From NCBI RefSeq assembly GCF_017051705.1, contig NZ_JAFIDJ010000002.1, positions 330,384 to 394,383 on the forward strand: a DNA stretch of 64,000 nt. The letters run 5' to 3'. Source of the DNA: Algoriphagus lutimaris. Lineage in GTDB: Bacteria; Bacteroidota; Bacteroidia; Cytophagales; Cyclobacteriaceae. Position 1 is the first letter of the stretch. Each line of letters begins with the position of its first letter. Shown piece by piece: positions 1 through 9,088 of the stretch. Under the pieces are notes generated by a model. The model was not told where the DNA came from. It saw only the letters and a program-made list of their open reading frames with translations, and did not search any database. The translations under genes were made by a program, and so were the position numbers.

Positions 1-2291
1 AAATTCACCCGGGTATTCATATTAAACTGAGTCTTGATCCCTTTTATTGGAGTTCCGTAAGTGAAGAAGAAGGTGGTTCTAAAGTTGCCGTCCAAGTTGA
101 TGGGCTGGGTAATTTGCCCTCCAGGTCTCAACAAAATCTCTCCATTGATCAAAGTGTCTTGCGCTGTCAAAAAGGTGCTTGAACCTATGTAATTCTTCGT
201 GCCTGAGTAATTAAAAAACATAAACATGGTGTGGTTCTTCTCCATATTTATTTTGCTCATGTTGAGGAATATATTGTGATTATAGCTTTGCCCCAGATTT
301 GGATTCCCAACACTCAAGTTCAATGGATTTTGATTATTTACTACATTTTGAAGCTGAGACACATTTGGTTCATCGGTATTGGTTCTATACCTCATCCGGT
401 AAGAAATTCCAGTCTCTCTATTTCTATAGCTCAAACTTGCCCCCGGCAAAATATTATTGAAGCTTCTATTGAACACTCCTGGCTCTGGAAAAAAAGCCTC
501 ATTATCTAATTTCGCATTTTGATAATCTAGGTTGAAGTTCAAGTTTAACCCATTGTTATTGTAGGCATAGCCTGAACGTACTCGTTGGGTTATAAACTTG
601 TTATCAAACTCATTACTCAAGGCAGTATCCAAGAGATAAATCCCTTGTTCTGCACCCAGCACATATGTCTTTTGATCTGAGTTAGATTTATTATTTCCAA
701 CTTGATAACCAATAGTACCTATTGACTTCTCTCCCAAAGGTTCGGTCAACGTCGCATTGACCCTATAGTTAAACCCTTTGGAAAGAGTATAAGTCTCCTG
801 TAATGTCGTATCTAAAACCTCTCTTTTATAATCTATGCTGGCAGCAAGCAAATCGGAAATTTGATCCCGATTGGACCAGGTTGTATTGATATCCGTGGAA
901 AAAGTTCTCCCTTTTTTATCAAATTTATATCGATAGGTAATGTTGTTAGAAATATTGTAAGTCTTATTCTCAGCATTGGTAATGGATCTTAAGGCACTTA
1001 AAGAATCTCCTGTACTCGCAGTGGTCAATGCATCCCGGTCACTGTAACTAGTACTGTTTTGAATGGATACATTGGGAGTCACAATAAAGGAATTCTTGTC
1101 ATTTAAATCGGCTTCCAATCTTCCGCTAAATCGATGATTGTAATTGTCTGTAGTACTGATCAGGTTTTCCTGATAATACTGGGTCAAACTTTCATTGACC
1201 ACTGTTTCTCGATTGGTGATTTCCTGTAAATTATTTGCTGAGTTATTGAAAAAATAGCTACCTGTAAAATTCACTTTTTGCCCCCATTTATCAGAGTAAT
1301 TAAGGCCTATAGAATTGGTAGTATTGATGCCACTATTATTTCCTGCATTGAAATTATTATTTCCTCCGCCAAAGCCTCCTCGGCCTCTACCTCTATCTCC
1401 TCCTGAACTATTGGCGTTCACTCCGGCCAAATCCTGACTAGAAAAGTTTTGTTGATTGATATTATTCGCCAATCCTAAAATTGAAATTCTTCTGTCCCCA
1501 CTAAACAAGTTCAAACTTCCTCCTGCAGAATATCGATCGTCCGTTCCATACCCTCCATATACACGTCCGAATTTCCCATTTTTTCGATCTTCTCTTAAAA
1601 TGATGTTTATCGTTTTGGTATAAGACCCATCATCGAAACCTGTCAATCTACTTTGATCAGATCTTTGGTCCAACACCTCTACTCGGTCAATTGCATCGGC
1701 AGGAAGGTTCCTTAAGGCAATATTTGGATCAGAACCGAAAAACTCTCTTCCATCAACCAAAATCTTTTGCACGGTTTCCCCTTGAGCCTGAACTTCGCCA
1801 TTTTGAATGGTGACCCCTGGTAGTTTTCTAATCAGATCCTCTGCTTGGGCATTTTGTTGTGTTTTAAAGGCTGAAGCATTGAAGGAAGTGGTATCCCCTC
1901 TCATTTCCCCAACAGGAGACTGCCCCTCAATCACTACTTCTCCCAACGTCTGGGTATCTTCATTTAACACCAAGATGCCCAAATCAGCTGGTTCACGAAA
2001 GCTGTGAGTTTTGGAAATCGTTTCATAACCTATAAATTTTATTTCAATTTTTACTTGAGGAATCATCGGCCTAATCAATTCGAATTTCCCTTGGGCATCT
2101 GTTACACCTCCTACTAATAAAGAATCAGTAACTGTCTTAATCAAAACATTGGCTCCATTCATTGGAGTCTTGGTGCTTCCGTCTATGACGGTGCCAGTAA
2201 GTTTAATTTGAGGTCTTTGACCCTGAGGCCGTTGCCCATACACATTAAAAACTAGTAGCAGGCAAAAAATCAGTAAAAGGTATTTATACAT
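1..2291 (-). CDS. Outer-membrane beta-barrel family protein with carboxypeptidase-like N-terminal domain (partial)
   Basis: The frame is open from the start near 2291 to the window edge, so the C-terminus is missing; about 763 codons are visible. The N-terminus MYKYLLLIFCLLLVFNVYGQ is a signal peptide. Next comes a carboxypeptidase regulatory-like domain (residues about 25-110, with LTGTVIDGSTKTPMNGANV), then a TonB-receptor plug-like region (AEDLIRKLPGVTIQNG, then VQKILVDGREFFGSDP), and then many alternating Asn/Tyr/Arg-rich strands typical of the barrel. A Gly-rich stretch with RGRGRGGFGGGNNNF lies around 1340-1420. This is the architecture of the Bacteroidota outer-membrane beta-barrel family; its substrate cannot be told. 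An in-frame ATG at 2300 would add three residues. No SusD partner is visible on this side. Confidence 0.85.
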   Translation of the reverse strand, partial: MYKYLLLIFCLLLVFNVYGQRPQGQRPQIKLTGTVIDGSTKTPMNGANVLIKTVTDSLLVGGVTDAQGKFELIRPMIPQVKIEIKFIGYETISKTHSFREPADLGILVLNEDTQTLGEVVIEGQSPVGEMRGDTTSFNASAFKTQQNAQAEDLIRKLPGVTIQNGEVQAQGETVQKILVDGREFFGSDPNIALRNLPADAIDRVEVLDQRSDQSRLTGFDDGSYTKTINIILREDRKNGKFGRVYGGYGTDDRYSAGGSLNLFSGDRRISILGLANNINQQNFSSQDLAGVNANSSGGDRGRGRGGFGGGNNNFNAGNNSGINTTNSIGLNYSDKWGQKVNFTGSYFFNNSANNLQEITNRETVVNESLTQYYQENLISTTDNYNHRFSGRLEADLNDKNSFIVTPNVSIQNSTSYSDRDALTTASTGDSLSALRSITNAENKTYNISNNITYRYKFDKKGRTFSTDINTTWSNRDQISDLLAASIDYKREVLDTTLQETYTLSKGFNYRVNATLTEPLGEKSIGTIGYQVGNNKSNSDQKTYVLGAEQGIYLLDTALSNEFDNKFITQRVRSGYAYNNNGLNLNFNLDYQNAKLDNEAFFPEPGVFNRSFNNILPGASLSYRNRETGISYRMRYRTNTDEPNVSQLQNVVNNQNPLNLSVGNPNLGQSYNHNIFLNMSKINMEKNHTMFMFFNYSGTKNYIGSSTFLTAQDTLINGEILLRPGGQITQPINLDGNFRTTFFFTYGTPIKGIKTQFNMNTRVN

Positions 2292-2422
2292 GTTTCCCAT
2301 AGTTGCGCAAATATCTGATTCTTTGACCCTAGAAAAATGTCAAAGGTTTAGTGCTCAACTAATGAAAAATTAGAATGGAAAATCGGAAGGATAAATGGCT
2401 AAAAAACGATTTAAAAGATGAA

Positions 2423-2764
2423 TTATTTTTTCACCACATCCATTATTTCCGGATAGGATATCCCAAAATGGCTATTATCATATACAGCCTCTCCGTTTTT
2501 AATTACAATTACCTGCGGAGATTGATGTGGAATACCAAATTCCTGACTTACTTGATTAGACAACTCTCTGTTTTCGATGATATCCAAATGGTAAGGCATA
2601 ACATTTTTATGGTCATCCTCTTTCCAATTACGTAGAAGTCGATCTAAAGACATGCTACTTAACGAGCAGCGAGTACTATGCTTAAATATCATTACGGGGA
2701 CATCCTCACTCAAAACCTTGATATCCTCTAATTGACCTAATTGTGTTAATTTATTCCAATTCAT
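2423..2764 (-). CDS. ytxJ: Bacillithiol system redox-active protein YtxJ
   Basis: A 113-residue thioredoxin-fold protein of the YtxJ (DUF2847) family, which acts as a bacilliredoxin-like or monothiol partner of bacillithiol in the cytoplasm. Visible signs are a strand followed by FKHSTRCSLSSMSL with a single cysteine, and the cis-Pro-type segment GIPHQSPQVIVIKNGE near the C-terminus. The open frame extends 20 residues upstream, but the ATG at 2764 is preceded by GGA at a suitable distance and matches the usual start MNWNKLT, so I use it. It is divergent from the DUF4403 lipoprotein gene with a 71-base gap. The rest of a bacillithiol pathway is not in the window. Confidence 0.8.
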   Translation of the reverse strand: MNWNKLTQLGQLEDIKVLSEDVPVMIFKHSTRCSLSSMSLDRLLRNWKEDDHKNVMPYHLDIIENRELSNQVSQEFGIPHQSPQVIVIKNGEAVYDNSHFGISYPEIMDVVKK

Positions 2765-2835
2765 TTTACATCCTTTAATAAAGGGCAATATTTTTGGGGA
2801 AGATAAAGTTCCCTGATTAACCAAGGAATTTACAA

Positions 2836-4233
2836 ATGAAATTAAAATCCAAGTTTGATTTAGTCAAATCGTCTATACTATTCGTTTTTGTAATCGCTAG
2901 CTTCGCTTCTTGCAAAACTTTTAATCCACATCTGAACCCTCAGCCAGAAATTGCTCCTCCTGCATTTTCCTCAGTCAATGTACCAGTCCAAATCCCTAAG
3001 GAAACACTGGATAAACTATTTAATCAGGCCATCCCTCAAGTATTGGTAAATGATGAAGCAATAGGATCCGGAAATTTCGAAGGAAACTTATTGTTGACAA
3101 GAAACGGAAAACCTTCCTATACTGCCTTGGACAGTCAGAGAATTCAATTAACGCTTCCCCTAAAACTTCAGGGTGAGATTGGATTAAAAAGGGGTGGTCT
3201 AGGTAGTTTTATTCAATCCAAAATCCCATTAGACGAAACCCTTACCCCGGTATTTATTCTGAATCCCTCGATCAACCCGGATTGGAGCATTTCTATAGCT
3301 GACTTTGAACTGGTCGACTTAGGAGGAAAATTAGCTTTATCAGTATTTGGAATGGAAGTGGATCTTTCAGGGCTTTTAGAGAGGGAGATCAATCGCTGGG
3401 GAGAACAAAACTTAGCCTCTTCCAAATCCCTAGTTAGCTTGAAGACCTTTATTGACCTTGCATGGAATCAAGTGGGAAGGCCTTTTACAATCAATTGGGA
3501 AGGAGAAGCATCCGCATTTTCCATTCAACCTGATTCTGTTAAACTTCAAGAATTCTTTGATCAAGAAGATCAACTGAATGTTTGGCTGGGCCTTAACGGA
3601 AAAGTAAATTCCCATCCGGTAAATGCAGCTCCAAGCCGTGCATTCCCTCTACCAAAACTAAGCCCAAATCTGGATCCTGAAAACCACCTGGAAATTACCC
3701 TGCCATGGGTTCTTGACTATGAAAAAATAAATCAACTTTTGGGAGAAAACCTGAATAATCGTCCAATTCGGGTAGATAAAAAGACCATCCTCACCCCAGA
3801 TAATATTCTAAGCCAATCCTATGGAGATCTGTTGAAAATAACTATGGATTTCATGGCAGAACAAACCAATGGGAAAAGTTTGGATGGAAAGCTTTACATC
3901 GTGGGTAAACCTGCATATGATCCCAAAAATCAGAACCTTTATTTCACGGATATCAATTTTAAAATAGAAAGTGGCAACCTAGGAGCTCAAACGAGTATTG
4001 GTCTCAAAAAGAAAAAGATCATCCGAAATATTGAAAAAAGAGCGGTTTTTCCAATTGGAGATTATCTAAATGAAGGCATGTTAAGTATACAGGACAGACT
4101 GGCTTTGAAAACAGGAATTGCTGATTTACGAATAGAAGATTTAGAAATAATACCCGAAGATTTTTTCCCTACCAAAAATGGGTTGACAGTGCACATGAAA
4201 GCTAGGGGCAAGGTGAATTTTGACTGGAAATAA
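2836..4233 (+). CDS. DUF4403 family lipoprotein
   Basis: A 465-residue protein with a lipoprotein signal: basic start, hydrophobic core and lipobox FASC, so Cys26 would be lipidated. The rest has no membrane segment and a regular beta-rich pattern: an early VNVPVQIPKETLDKLFNQ, a central repeat-like half, and a C-terminal half with LYIVGKPAYDP. Length and these motifs fit DUF4403, a Bacteroidota family of unknown function that may bind lipids or act in the envelope (inference). The stop codon lies inside a strong hairpin shared with the convergent neighbour. Confidence 0.75.
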   Translation: MKLKSKFDLVKSSILFVFVIASFASCKTFNPHLNPQPEIAPPAFSSVNVPVQIPKETLDKLFNQAIPQVLVNDEAIGSGNFEGNLLLTRNGKPSYTALDSQRIQLTLPLKLQGEIGLKRGGLGSFIQSKIPLDETLTPVFILNPSINPDWSISIADFELVDLGGKLALSVFGMEVDLSGLLEREINRWGEQNLASSKSLVSLKTFIDLAWNQVGRPFTINWEGEASAFSIQPDSVKLQEFFDQEDQLNVWLGLNGKVNSHPVNAAPSRAFPLPKLSPNLDPENHLEITLPWVLDYEKINQLLGENLNNRPIRVDKKTILTPDNILSQSYGDLLKITMDFMAEQTNGKSLDGKLYIVGKPAYDPKNQNLYFTDINFKIESGNLGAQTSIGLKKKKIIRNIEKRAVFPIGDYLNEGMLSIQDRLALKTGIADLRIEDLEIIPEDFFPTKNGLTVHMKARGKVNFDWK

Positions 4234-4270
4234 TAAATGGGAAGTACTCAATGCTTCCCATTTATTATTT
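4228..4270. terminator. Bidirectional terminator hairpin
   Basis: A perfect 17-base inverted repeat (arms 4228-4244 and 4254-4270) with a 9-base loop. The A/T-rich outer part gives a U-run on both strands. It lies between convergent genes and includes the stop codon of the DUF4403 gene. Confidence 0.85.
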
Positions 4271-4279
4271 CTATGATTG

Positions 4280-4768
4280 TCACTTGATTTTTTTCATCAT
4301 ATCTTTTGCTGACTTCTTAATGTCCTCATCCAAGAAATGTTTGGAAATATGATCGATTTTAGATTTCAGGTTTTTACCTAACTTCATTGATGAAACTGAT
4401 CGCATGGCGAATTTTACTACTGAGGGGTTATTATCCTCTAAAGATTTCGACAATATTGCCTCTGCCACTTCTGGAGGCCTTTTTTGAGCTCCAAAAGCCG
4501 CGGCAATTCGAATGGTAGAAGATCCTTTTTCAGCTGCATTTTTCAGGATATCTCCCACTCTATCATCATCAATATATCCTACCAAATAGGCTGCCTTCAT
4601 TGATAGATTCTCATCGGAGCCTTCTATCAAATCCGAAAGTAAGGGCAATGCATCTTTCCCAAACTTTTTTGCACCTGCAGGGTAATCCAACTCATCCTGT
4701 CTAAGGAAATTCAATAATTCTTCAGGATCGAAGCCTTTAGAGGCTGCTTTTTTTCTTGATTGTGCCAT
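4280..4768 (-). CDS. HEAT-repeat-like protein
   Basis: A soluble protein of 162 residues made almost wholly of helices. It has HEAT-like pairs such as DALPLLSDLIEGSDENLSMKAAYLVGYI, seen from about residue 37 of this start in successive units of about 35 residues. The C-terminus is Lys-rich (KDMMKKIK). The open frame could begin with GTG at 4810, inside the upstream metalloprotease gene, but the ATG at 4768 leaves a 19-base gap and is the likelier start. It lies directly downstream of the LGFP metalloprotease on the same strand, so the two may be co-transcribed. Such repeats usually bind proteins; no specific role can be assigned. Confidence 0.6.
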   Translation of the reverse strand: MAQSRKKAASKGFDPEELLNFLRQDELDYPAGAKKFGKDALPLLSDLIEGSDENLSMKAAYLVGYIDDDRVGDILKNAAEKGSSTIRIAAAFGAQKRPPEVAEAILSKSLEDNNPSVVKFAMRSVSSMKLGKNLKSKIDHISKHFLDEDIKKSAKDMMKKIK

Positions 4769-4787
4769 AAGTTCTAAAAATTTTGGG

Positions 4788-6029
4788 TTAAAGATTTGTA
4801 CTAAGTCCACTTGATCTCATGGTACTGGATTCCCCAGATGTCAAGTTTGGTGGTGGATTGGTAATATTGAAGGTTCCATTACCAGTCATCAACCGATCGT
4901 TATTGTTCACATGGCTAAGTCCTAAAACATGCCCAAATTCATGGCCCAAAGTCCACCTACTTGCGGTCCTTACTACCACACAGCCTGGCCTTCCTGATGG
5001 AAATGCTGCACATCCATTGTATCCAGGCACGGTACTATTTACAAAATATACGACAACGTCATTGACACCAACGAAATTCCTGTTCCCAAATAAGGTGGTC
5101 TGTTCTGCTGTAACCGATCCCATCGTACAACCGCCTACGTCAACATCATTAAGAGTAGGCAGATTAAGTGTTTCCGTGGTCGCGCAATCTACCCGAATTC
5201 CTGCTACCGCAAAAACTTCCTGCATGGCGGCAAACTGTTCATTAATTGTAAACCTTGTGGGGGTCGTCAAAATTTTCACATGAACTCTTATTCGCTCACG
5301 TAAAACTCTCACCCCTGCAGTTGATGACCAATAAATACTTCCATGCTGGAAATGCGAAATCCTTCCGGCACCTCCAAAAACCACCAATTCATCAGAGGTG
5401 GGATAGCCTAAAAAACTTCTTTCCCATCCCAAGGAAGCCCAATGTGCACGGATTGCACCATGAACCTCATGTGCTCCTGTACTTGGCGTCCAATATATGC
5501 TTCCGCCTTGAAAATGATTAAAGCGACCTACTCCATCTGGACAGGTAGTTTCATTGGTTAAGGGATATTTAAGGAAACTTCTTTCCCAACCCAAACTTGC
5601 GTATTTGCTCCGAATGGCTCCATGCACTTCCCATGCTCCTGAAGCTGGAGACCAATAAATACTGCCTCCTTGAAAATGATTAAACCGGCCGATTCCATCG
5701 GGAGTTTTTGTTTCATCCGTTTTTGGATATCCTAGAAAACTTCTTTCCCATCCCAATGACTTCCAACGGGCTCTGATTAATCCATGTACTTCATGAGCCC
5801 CTGTATTGGGATGATAATAAATGGATCCATTGACATAATGCTGGAATGAACCTACTCCATCAGGACATTTCAAAATCCCAGTGGTGGATGTTCCCAACCA
5901 TCCTCCCGATCCTCCCAATGACCAATATTTTGTGGTAATGGGATGCACTGGAATGGCCTGTAAATTTTTTAGCTTTTCTATGAGCTCGCTTTGTACCAGT
6001 AATTGAGGGTCTATTTTAAATTTTGACAT
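4788..6029 (-). CDS. LGFP-repeat protein with metzincin-type zinc metalloprotease domain
   Basis: A 413-residue protein in two parts. Residues about 43-244 hold four LGFP-like repeats of 54 residues, with the recurring elements SLGWERSFLGYP, DGxGRFNHFQGGSIYW and GAHEVHGAIR. Residues about 245-413 are a zinc metalloprotease: the consensus HExxHxxGxxH is complete as HEFGHVLGLSH (His363, Glu364, His367, His373), with a likely Met-turn at RLMTG (Met381). LGFP repeats are best known in cell-wall-associated actinobacterial proteins. No signal peptide or membrane segment is visible, so export, if any, is by an unknown route. A 133-base A/T-rich region upstream would hold the promoter. Confidence 0.8.
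   Translation of the reverse strand: MSKFKIDPQLLVQSELIEKLKNLQAIPVHPITTKYWSLGGSGGWLGTSTTGILKCPDGVGSFQHYVNGSIYYHPNTGAHEVHGLIRARWKSLGWERSFLGYPKTDETKTPDGIGRFNHFQGGSIYWSPASGAWEVHGAIRSKYASLGWERSFLKYPLTNETTCPDGVGRFNHFQGGSIYWTPSTGAHEVHGAIRAHWASLGWERSFLGYPTSDELVVFGGAGRISHFQHGSIYWSSTAGVRVLRERIRVHVKILTTPTRFTINEQFAAMQEVFAVAGIRVDCATTETLNLPTLNDVDVGGCTMGSVTAEQTTLFGNRNFVGVNDVVVYFVNSTVPGYNGCAAFPSGRPGCVVVRTASRWTLGHEFGHVLGLSHVNNNDRLMTGNGTFNITNPPPNLTSGESSTMRSSGLSTNL
5298..5903 (-). repeat. Tandem LGFP coding repeats, period 162 bases
   Basis: Four in-frame copies inside the metalloprotease gene. The first lacks the usual opening residues and the last is degenerate; the two middle copies (residues 97-150 and 151-204) are most alike. 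The exact 54-residue period indicates internal duplication. Confidence 0.8.
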
Positions 6030-6162
6030 TGGTATTTAGTTGAAAAATGAGACAAAAAAACCTTCTTTAATATAATTATATTAAATTGATTTGTAATAGG
6101 TTAAATGATATTTTTTATTCAATTACTGATAAAGAATAATCAAACTATAAATTAGGTTTCAA
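6030..6162. other. A/T-rich intergenic region
   Basis: A gap between the LGFP metalloprotease start and the exonuclease stop. It is very A/T-rich, with ATATAATTATATT near 6070. It probably holds the metalloprotease promoter; I see no gene or clear terminator. Confidence 0.4.
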
Positions 6163-6831
6163 TTATTTTTTCAACTGTCCCCAGTTATTTATGCCTTTTT
6201 TGCAGGCAAGTTTTAAGAGTTTTAAAAATAAATTAGCAGTTAAAAAAGCATCTCCACCAGCCGTATGTCGATCATCTGTTTCGATTTTGAACCGTTGGCA
6301 CAAGGAGTCTAGCGTGTAATCCTGAAAATTAATTCTACTCGGATCCACCATTAACCCATGGTCTAATCGAATTGCTAAATCTTTGGTATCAATACTTGGG
6401 TTAGGAAAATCAACCAATCCAAAAGGTCTAAGCGCTTTTTTCAACATCGCCAGATCAAAACCGATGGAATGCCCTATAATCACATGGTTCCCCAGATAAG
6501 GTAACATTTGAGTGGCGAATGATTCCAAGGATAACTCCTCTTCATTTTTTAGAAGTCCATGCACAGTTATAGCTTCTTTTCCTGTTTTGGATGAAGCCAA
6601 ATACCATTCTACTGCAGTGGAAATAAGGATTTTTTGCTCTTGTATTTTCACAGCCCCAAAGGATAAAATATGGTCTTTAAAAAGATCGAGGCCAGTGGTT
6701 TCCGTATCCAAAACCACAAATGTCAGTTCATCGAATTGCCGGATATCGGGAATATCACTTTTAAACTCCTTTAAAAAATCTTTAACAAAGGACTTTGGAG
6801 AAATCTTTTTCCTGAACAACGACCAACTCAT
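6163..6831 (-). CDS. DnaQ-like 3'-5' exonuclease (DEDDh)
   Basis: A 222-residue exonuclease of the DNA polymerase III epsilon type. Exo I is VVLDTETTGLD (about residues 39-49), Exo II is IGHSIGFDLAML, and Exo III is DRHTAGGDAFLTA, giving a DEDDh set with His in HTAGGDA. It lacks polymerase or helicase domains. Its start overlaps the stop of the upstream cNMP/CBS/DUF294 gene by four bases (ATGA), so the two are translationally coupled. This pairing with a DUF294 nucleotidyltransferase-like protein and acetate genes occurs elsewhere in bacteria. It is more likely a stand-alone nuclease in that module than the replicative proofreading subunit. Confidence 0.85.
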   Translation of the reverse strand: MSWSLFRKKISPKSFVKDFLKEFKSDIPDIRQFDELTFVVLDTETTGLDLFKDHILSFGAVKIQEQKILISTAVEWYLASSKTGKEAITVHGLLKNEEELSLESFATQMLPYLGNHVIIGHSIGFDLAMLKKALRPFGLVDFPNPSIDTKDLAIRLDHGLMVDPSRINFQDYTLDSLCQRFKIETDDRHTAGGDAFLTANLFLKLLKLACKKGINNWGQLKK

Positions 6832-8774
6832 TTCGAAAAGTAATCTAATTGAAACCTAACTTTCACTAATTCTTGAAGTTCCAAAAGTGGAGAAAAGGTA
6901 TTCTTCAATAGTTGCTTATAAAGTTTTCCAAGGCTCTCAGGGTCAATAAATCTTCCGCTATTCCCATGATGGAGTCCCTCTAATGCCCTCATACGCATGA
7001 GTATCTCATAGGCCTTTCCAGCTTGGGTATACAATTCTTCATTAACAGGCTCTAATTCAGCAAGCTTTTCAAATCGTTTAAAAGTATTGTTGATTCCTAC
7101 TACTCCATGACTTAAGATCAACAATCTCGCCAGATCAGCCAAAGGCATCATCGCTCTGGCTTTAATATCAAATTGATCTCTATGTTCTCCAGATCTCTCT
7201 ACCATAAACCCTCTGAAAAAACCTAATGGAGCGGGCTTCCTATATGCGTTATTGGCCAGAAAATTTAGAAAAAAATGCTTCTTTCTAACTTCTTCATAAA
7301 TATGATCAGTCAATTGATCTGCCAGAAAATTAGTCCCCCCAATGGCCCTGAAATCAAAAAATATGGTAGAATTTAACAATGCTTCTTCCGTAGGCCTCAG
7401 AATCCACTCAGAGAAGTATTCTTTCCAAGTACTAATCGGCTGAACCCATTTGGAATTACTTGCCATAATATTACCGGGACATGGGGATATTCCACAATGA
7501 ATTAATACTTCCACCATTTCAGTCCCTATTTTCAGGAAATATTCTGCTGCCTGGTCATAAAGTTCCTGAGGGACATCCTCATATATGATCGCATTATCCT
7601 GATCTGTCCGTAATAACTGCTCTTCTCTTCCTTCACTCCCCAGAGACAAAAAACAGAATTTGATCCCTTCCATTTCAGGGTATTCCCTTCTATATTTCGT
7701 AAGTGCAATAATTCTTGCCTGACTGATGATTACATCATTTATTTCAGTCATGACGGATGCCACGAAATCCATTGCCACTTCATTTTCTAAATAATATCGA
7801 AGCATTTGCTCGGCTCGAAGTCGAATACTTTTCATCTCTTCTAGATCCATGGTATTTAGAAGGGCATGAATCAGAATTGCTGGACTATTTCCCATGGACA
7901 ATAGCACATCATGATCTGAAATAATTCCAGTAACCGGACTTTGAGAGGTCCCATCTTTTGTTAACACCAAGTGATGAAGTCTATTCTTGATCATGCACAA
8001 ATAGAGGTCTGAAAAGGAAGCATCACTTTTGCGAACAATCAATTCTTTAGTCATAATCTCAGAAACGGATGCGCCCAATGGCAAACCTGCTGCAACCACT
8101 TTTTTTCTCAGGTCCTTGTCAGTAATGATTCCTAGGGGATGTTTTTGTTCATTCACCACCACGATACTGCTCACTTCTTCAAAACTCATTTGTTCGGCAG
8201 CCTCTTGAATGGAAAGATCTTTAAAACCTGTTAACACGTTTTCAGAAATCTTAATGACAGAAGGGTCTGAAAAAATCAACAAGGAATGGTCATTCGACTC
8301 ATTTTTAAAAACACCCCTTGCTTTTTGCCCTTGCGACAAATCCTGACGGACGACCACTTGACCACTCGCAAATCCTGCTGCAAAATAGAGTGCGACTTTA
8401 CTATTCTGCTCGAGAATTAACTCAAAGATGGATACCGGGACAAAGTAAACAATCGTTTCTTCGGCCACAATTGCATTCAACACATAAGGACGCTTACCCA
8501 AAAGAGCCAACACTCCAAACACATCACCTTGGTCACAATATTCTTTAACCAGTTCTCCAGAGGCCTGATTCTCTGTCAGTTTGACAGACCCTTCCCGAAC
8601 AATAAAAAAATGGGATTGAGCTGGTTCACCTTGGGAAAATAAACGCTCCCCCTCCTCAAAATACTTGATAGAAACCTGTTGCGCTACATTCTCTAAATCA
8701 TCTTTACTCAAAAAATTAAAAGGAGGATAAGTTTTTAAGAACTCTGCTACCCGATTGACAATTACATTAGACAT
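6828..8774 (-). CDS. cNMP-binding, CBS-pair and DUF294 nucleotidyltransferase-like protein
   Basis: A 648-residue cytoplasmic signalling protein with four parts in order: a cyclic-nucleotide-binding domain (about residues 20-135, with EGERLFSQGEPAQSHFFIVR), two CBS domains (about 170-295, with GIITDKDLRKK and GIISDHDVLL), a DUF294 nucleotidyltransferase-like domain (about 310-470, with SLGSEGREEQLLRTDQDNA, where GS and the two Asp are the expected metal-site residues), and the DUF294 C-terminal helical domain. This architecture often accompanies acetyl-CoA synthetase and acetate symporters and is thought to sense adenine nucleotides. Here it is coupled to the exonuclease. The acs gene lies immediately upstream on the same strand, but a terminator and a small plus-strand gene separate them. 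Confidence 0.88.
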   Translation of the reverse strand: MSNVIVNRVAEFLKTYPPFNFLSKDDLENVAQQVSIKYFEEGERLFSQGEPAQSHFFIVREGSVKLTENQASGELVKEYCDQGDVFGVLALLGKRPYVLNAIVAEETIVYFVPVSIFELILEQNSKVALYFAAGFASGQVVVRQDLSQGQKARGVFKNESNDHSLLIFSDPSVIKISENVLTGFKDLSIQEAAEQMSFEEVSSIVVVNEQKHPLGIITDKDLRKKVVAAGLPLGASVSEIMTKELIVRKSDASFSDLYLCMIKNRLHHLVLTKDGTSQSPVTGIISDHDVLLSMGNSPAILIHALLNTMDLEEMKSIRLRAEQMLRYYLENEVAMDFVASVMTEINDVIISQARIIALTKYRREYPEMEGIKFCFLSLGSEGREEQLLRTDQDNAIIYEDVPQELYDQAAEYFLKIGTEMVEVLIHCGISPCPGNIMASNSKWVQPISTWKEYFSEWILRPTEEALLNSTIFFDFRAIGGTNFLADQLTDHIYEEVRKKHFFLNFLANNAYRKPAPLGFFRGFMVERSGEHRDQFDIKARAMMPLADLARLLILSHGVVGINNTFKRFEKLAELEPVNEELYTQAGKAYEILMRMRALEGLHHGNSGRFIDPESLGKLYKQLLKNTFSPLLELQELVKVRFQLDYFSK

Positions 8775-8880
8775 GCTTTGAAAATTGAATTTCGAATAAA
8801 TTGGCCATGGACGAGTGTCAAACTGACAAACAATCGAATATGGAATAAAAATTGGTAAATAAAATTAAACCTTAACTAGG

Positions 8881-9054
8881 ATGAACCTGTTCAAGCAAAT
8901 TTTTAGACCCCTACGAAGTATTGTTTGGGCTTTGATCGTTGCCTTTATGGTCGGGGTTCATAATTTTTATAAACAAGAAATGGATTCTCCAAACTCCATT
9001 ATTTCTCAAATTGAAATATACGCTGAGGAAGGAGATTCTTCGCCAAAGGATTAA
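8881..9054 (+). CDS. Small single-pass membrane protein (57 residues)
   Basis: A short open frame between the convergent-facing ends of the DUF294 and acs genes. It reads from ATG at 8881 (after TAGG) to TAA at 9052. The protein has a basic N-terminus (MNLFKQIFRPLR), one hydrophobic segment (SIVWALIVAFMVGVHNF, residues 13-29) and an acidic, Ser-rich tail. It would be an N-in membrane anchor with about 28 residues exposed. I do not recognise the family. It is followed by a hairpin that ends with a U-run only for the opposite strand. Support is composition and position only. Confidence 0.45.
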   Translation: MNLFKQIFRPLRSIVWALIVAFMVGVHNFYKQEMDSPNSIISQIEIYAEEGDSSPKD

Positions 9055-9081
9055 AAAAAGAGCCATCGTTTCCCATGGCTC
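9053..9081 (-). terminator. Rho-independent terminator of acs
   Basis: Arms 9060-9066 (GAGCCAT) and 9075-9081 (ATGGCTC) form a hairpin. On the minus strand it is followed by a run of seven T (9053-9059). It lies eight bases after the acs stop. Confidence 0.8.
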
Positions 9082-9088
9082 AGTCTCA

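Noticed and set aside
2375-2635. 86-codon plus-strand frame over ytxJ
   Set aside because: Antisense of the ytxJ coding region without recognisable features.
2765-2824. 20-residue N-terminal extension of YtxJ
   Set aside because: Not like the family; the ATG at 2764 has a better ribosome-binding context.
4819-5283. 154-codon open frame opposite the LGFP metalloprotease
   Set aside because: It mirrors the protease domain coding sequence; no start signal or recognisable protein.
5298-5903. Tandem repeats as a CRISPR-like or mobile array
   Set aside because: The repeats are coding, in frame and of 54 codons; they are protein repeats.
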